A DNA stretch of 7,726 nucleotides from Solirubrobacterales bacterium (lineage in GTDB: Bacteria; Actinomycetota; Thermoleophilia; Solirubrobacterales; Solirubrobacteraceae), in contig JAFAZB010000305.1 in the NCBI GenBank assembly GCA_019240015.1, positions 1-7,726 on the forward strand. The letters are read 5' to 3'. The translations under genes and the position numbers were made by a program. The notes under the pieces were generated by a model. The model was not told the DNA's origin. It searched no databases and saw nothing but the letters and a program-made list of their open reading frames with translations. Shown piece after piece: positions 5,913-7,726 of this stretch. Every line of letters starts with the position of its first letter. Within the stretch, counting starts at the first letter, position 1.

Positions 5913-6833
5913 ATGTCGAGCCCCGTACAGCTCCCAGCTGCGTGGCCGTTCACCGGGATGGCGCTCGATCGCGCGAGCAGCGAGCGCGAGGATCCGGCCC
6001 GGATCGGGCAGCTGCGCGAGGATCCGGACGCCCGCGCCGTGGCGGCGGGGCGGGACGGCGTGCTGGTCTGCGATCGCGCCGGCACCGCGCTGCTCCGGGC
6101 ACGGCTTCCCGATCCGCCCGGCCCGGAGCCGATCCTGCTCGGGCTCGAACGGGGCACGGCGCTGTTCGCGGTCGACCTCGAGGAGCTCCCGGCGAGTGAG
6201 CGCGCCGCGATGACCGACGGCGGGCGGGTACTGGCGCTGCGTGAAGCGGGCGCGGCGCTGCCTCACTCCGAGGCCGGGCTCGCCGCCTACCTGGTGGCGC
6301 TCCTGAACTGGCATCGCAGCCACCGCTTCTGCGCGAACTGCGGCGCGGCCACGGCGATCGGGCAGGCGGGCTACTCGCGCCGCTGCCCCCGCTGCGAGAC
6401 GGTTCACTTTCCCCGCACCGACCCGGTCGTGATCATGACCGTGGAGCATCAGCGGCGGCTGCTGCTGGGACGCCGCGTCGGCTGGCCGGCCGGGCGCGGC
6501 TCGCTGCTCGCCGGCTTCGTCTCGCCCGGAGAGTCGGCGGAGGAGGCCGTCATCCGGGAGGTGCACGAGGAGTCGGGCATCCTCGCCCACGACCCCAGGT
6601 TCGTCACCTCGCAGCCGTGGCCGTTTCCCTCCTCGCTGATGCTCGGCTTCGAAGCACAGTCCGACGGCGGTGAGCCGCACGCCCGCGACGGCGAGCTCGA
6701 GGAGGTGGGCTGGTTCGCGTTCGAAGCGGTGCGGGCCGCGGCGCAGGATCGCAACCCTGACCTGCAGCTGCCGCCACGGGTGTCCGTGGCGCGGTTGCTG
6801 ATCGAGCGATGGGTCGCGCTGCAGCTGGCCTGA
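5913..6833 (+). CDS. nudC: NAD(+) diphosphatase / NAD-capped RNA hydrolase NudC
   Basis: The 306-residue protein has all the marks of NudC. A variable N-terminal domain (about 1-130) is followed by a four-cysteine zinc ribbon C140-x2-C143 and C158-x2-C161, with the same spacing as in E. coli NudC. The Nudix box runs from G201 to I223 and fits G-x5-E-x7-REUxEExGU exactly (E207, R215, E216, E219, E220). The NudC-specific SQPWPFP motif is at 233-239. The enzyme splits NAD(H) into NMN(H) and AMP, and NudC family members also remove NAD caps from RNA 5' ends. At 306 residues it is longer than E. coli NudC (257), mostly in the N-terminal domain. The ATG at 5913 is chosen because the frame upstream of it is antisense to the divergent gene and because of the -10-like TAGGCT just before it. 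The following gene overlaps its last 25 nt. Confidence 0.93.
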   Translation: MSSPVQLPAAWPFTGMALDRASSEREDPARIGQLREDPDARAVAAGRDGVLVCDRAGTALLRARLPDPPGPEPILLGLERGTALFAVDLEELPASERAAMTDGGRVLALREAGAALPHSEAGLAAYLVALLNWHRSHRFCANCGAATAIGQAGYSRRCPRCETVHFPRTDPVVIMTVEHQRRLLLGRRVGWPAGRGSLLAGFVSPGESAEEAVIREVHEESGILAHDPRFVTSQPWPFPSSLMLGFEAQSDGGEPHARDGELEEVGWFAFEAVRAAAQDRNPDLQLPPRVSVARLLIERWVALQLA

Positions 6834-7726
6834 CGGAGGCCGATCGGGCCTGGTTCGCCGGGCGCGCTCGGCACTGGGGGGATGAGCGGTGGTGGCGGAC
6901 GCAAATCGATGCGGCCGTCGCCGACAGCGATCCGGTGATCTGCAACCTGAGGATCACACTCGCCCACCAGGAGCTGTCGCTGGCGCTCGAGCGCCTCACG
7001 GGCCCCGGCAGCGGCGCCAATTTTCACACCTGGGCAGTGTGGGGGTCGAAGACCGCGGGCCGCACGATCCGCCGCGAGGACCTGTCGTTCTCCCCGCAAG
7101 CGGGGGCGCTGCTGGGGCCGCTGATCGGAGCCGGCGCCGCGCTCGCGATGATCCGCGGGAAGCTCGGCCCTCGGGTTGGCTTGCCGACGGTAGCCGCGGG
7201 GACCACGGCCGGCCTGCTCGGCGCGACTGTCGAGCGACTGGTATGCCGCGCGGCCGGCCAGATCTTCGGCGGCAACGCAACCGTGCTCGAGGACATCGGC
7301 CATCAGACCGCCCGCTTTCTCTGCGCGCTCTCTCGCCCGCACGGCGACCGGGAAGCCGATCGCCTGGAGGAGTTCGTCTCCGGCCTGCGGCCCGGCCCGG
7401 CGGACCGAGGCGGTCAGGAGCTGCTGCGGGGCGCGTACCGCCACTACTACGCAGCGAGCCGCGAAGCCGACCGCGATCGCCGGGACGAGCTGATGCTGTA
7501 CGCCAACCTGCTCGCGATCCTGCACGAGCACCAGCGGCTCGAGCCGTACATCGATGCCTCGGTTCCGCGGCCCGTCCGGGGGTTCGTGACGCGACGCCTG
7601 CTGGGCTTCACGGTCGGCGCCGAGGCGATGAAGGTCAGCGCCGACGTGCCGACGCGCGGGCCCGCGCCGTTTCCCGACACCCTCGCGACGATCGAGCTGC
7701 CCGAGCTCGAGCGCCTGCTCGACGGC
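6809..7726 (+). CDS. Unrecognised protein with glycine-rich hydrophobic centre (3' partial)
   Basis: The frame is open from the ATG at 6809 to the right edge, giving 306 residues with no stop. The start overlaps the end of nudC by 25 nt, suggesting an operon with translational coupling. The next ATG or GTG in frame is the GTG at 6935, which would lose a Trp-rich N-terminus (W15, W23, W28, W29). I do not recognise a functional domain. Visible parts are: a helical stretch with NLRITLAHQELSLAL (46-60); NFHTWAVWGSKTAG (71-84); a Gly/Ala-rich hydrophobic region (98-140) of two segments split by a basic turn (RGKLGPR), like a glycine-zipper or membrane-hairpin sequence; and a C-terminal part with YANLLAILHEHQRLEPYI (231-248), PRPVRGFVTRRLLGF (253-267) and FPDTLATIELPELERLL (288-304). 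No signal peptide is seen. Codon use and the ordered conserved-looking blocks support a real gene; the function is unknown. Confidence 0.75.
   Translation, partial: MGRAAAGLTEADRAWFAGRARHWGDERWWRTQIDAAVADSDPVICNLRITLAHQELSLALERLTGPGSGANFHTWAVWGSKTAGRTIRREDLSFSPQAGALLGPLIGAGAALAMIRGKLGPRVGLPTVAAGTTAGLLGATVERLVCRAAGQIFGGNATVLEDIGHQTARFLCALSRPHGDREADRLEEFVSGLRPGPADRGGQELLRGAYRHYYAASREADRDRRDELMLYANLLAILHEHQRLEPYIDASVPRPVRGFVTRRLLGFTVGAEAMKVSADVPTRGPAPFPDTLATIELPELERLLDG

Noticed and set aside
5984..6027. 14-bp direct repeat GCGCGAGGATCCGG with 30-bp period inside nudC
   Set aside because: It encodes a repeated REDP in the variable N-terminal domain; two copies in frame look like chance or local duplication rather than a functional repeat array.
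5847..6680. In-frame upstream extension of the molybdenum hydroxylase gene on the minus strand
   Set aside because: It lies antisense to nudC, has no family similarity, and the normal family N-terminus begins at 5846, where a -10-like element is correctly placed.

Overview
This is a GC-rich, gene-dense stretch of bacterial chromosome. Third codon positions are mostly G or C, intergenic gaps are short, and at least one promoter looks leaderless. With the gene families present, this suggests an actinomycete, perhaps of the Thermoleophilia/Solirubrobacterales type. That placement is inference from composition and style; no taxonomic marker gene is present.

Layout. (1) At the left edge is the 3' end of a secreted glycoside-hydrolase-type gene (+), with the tail of a NEW3-like linker domain and a complete NPCBM carbohydrate-binding domain. 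(2) Next is the remnant of an alpha/beta-hydrolase gene (-) that has lost its N-terminus, nucleophile elbow and cap domain. (3) An iron-type alcohol dehydrogenase (-) closely resembles hydroxyacid-oxoacid transhydrogenase (HOT/ADHFE1). (4) Divergent from it, across an 80-bp gap with a perfect 7-bp inverted repeat, is an FAD-linked oxidase (+) of the D-2-hydroxyglutarate dehydrogenase type. (5) Converging on that gene, with overlapping stop codons, is a molybdenum hydroxylase large subunit (-) of the xanthine dehydrogenase family. (6) Divergent from it across 66 bp is nudC (+), an NAD+ diphosphatase / NAD-cap hydrolase. (7) Overlapping the end of nudC by 25 nt is an unrecognised protein (+) that runs off the right edge.

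How they may work together. The most coherent unit is the divergent HOT / D-2-hydroxyglutarate dehydrogenase pair. In the known HOT reaction, 4-hydroxybutyrate plus 2-oxoglutarate gives succinic semialdehyde plus D-2-hydroxyglutarate. The FAD enzyme would oxidise the D-2-hydroxyglutarate back to 2-oxoglutarate. Together they would form a closed shuttle passing electrons from a hydroxyacid to flavin and then the respiratory chain. The molybdenum hydroxylase subunit is isolated: its neighbours on both sides are on the opposite strand, so it cannot share an operon with its usual FAD and 2Fe-2S partners here. nudC and the unknown gene behind it look translationally coupled. No tRNA, rRNA, CRISPR array or mobile element was seen.
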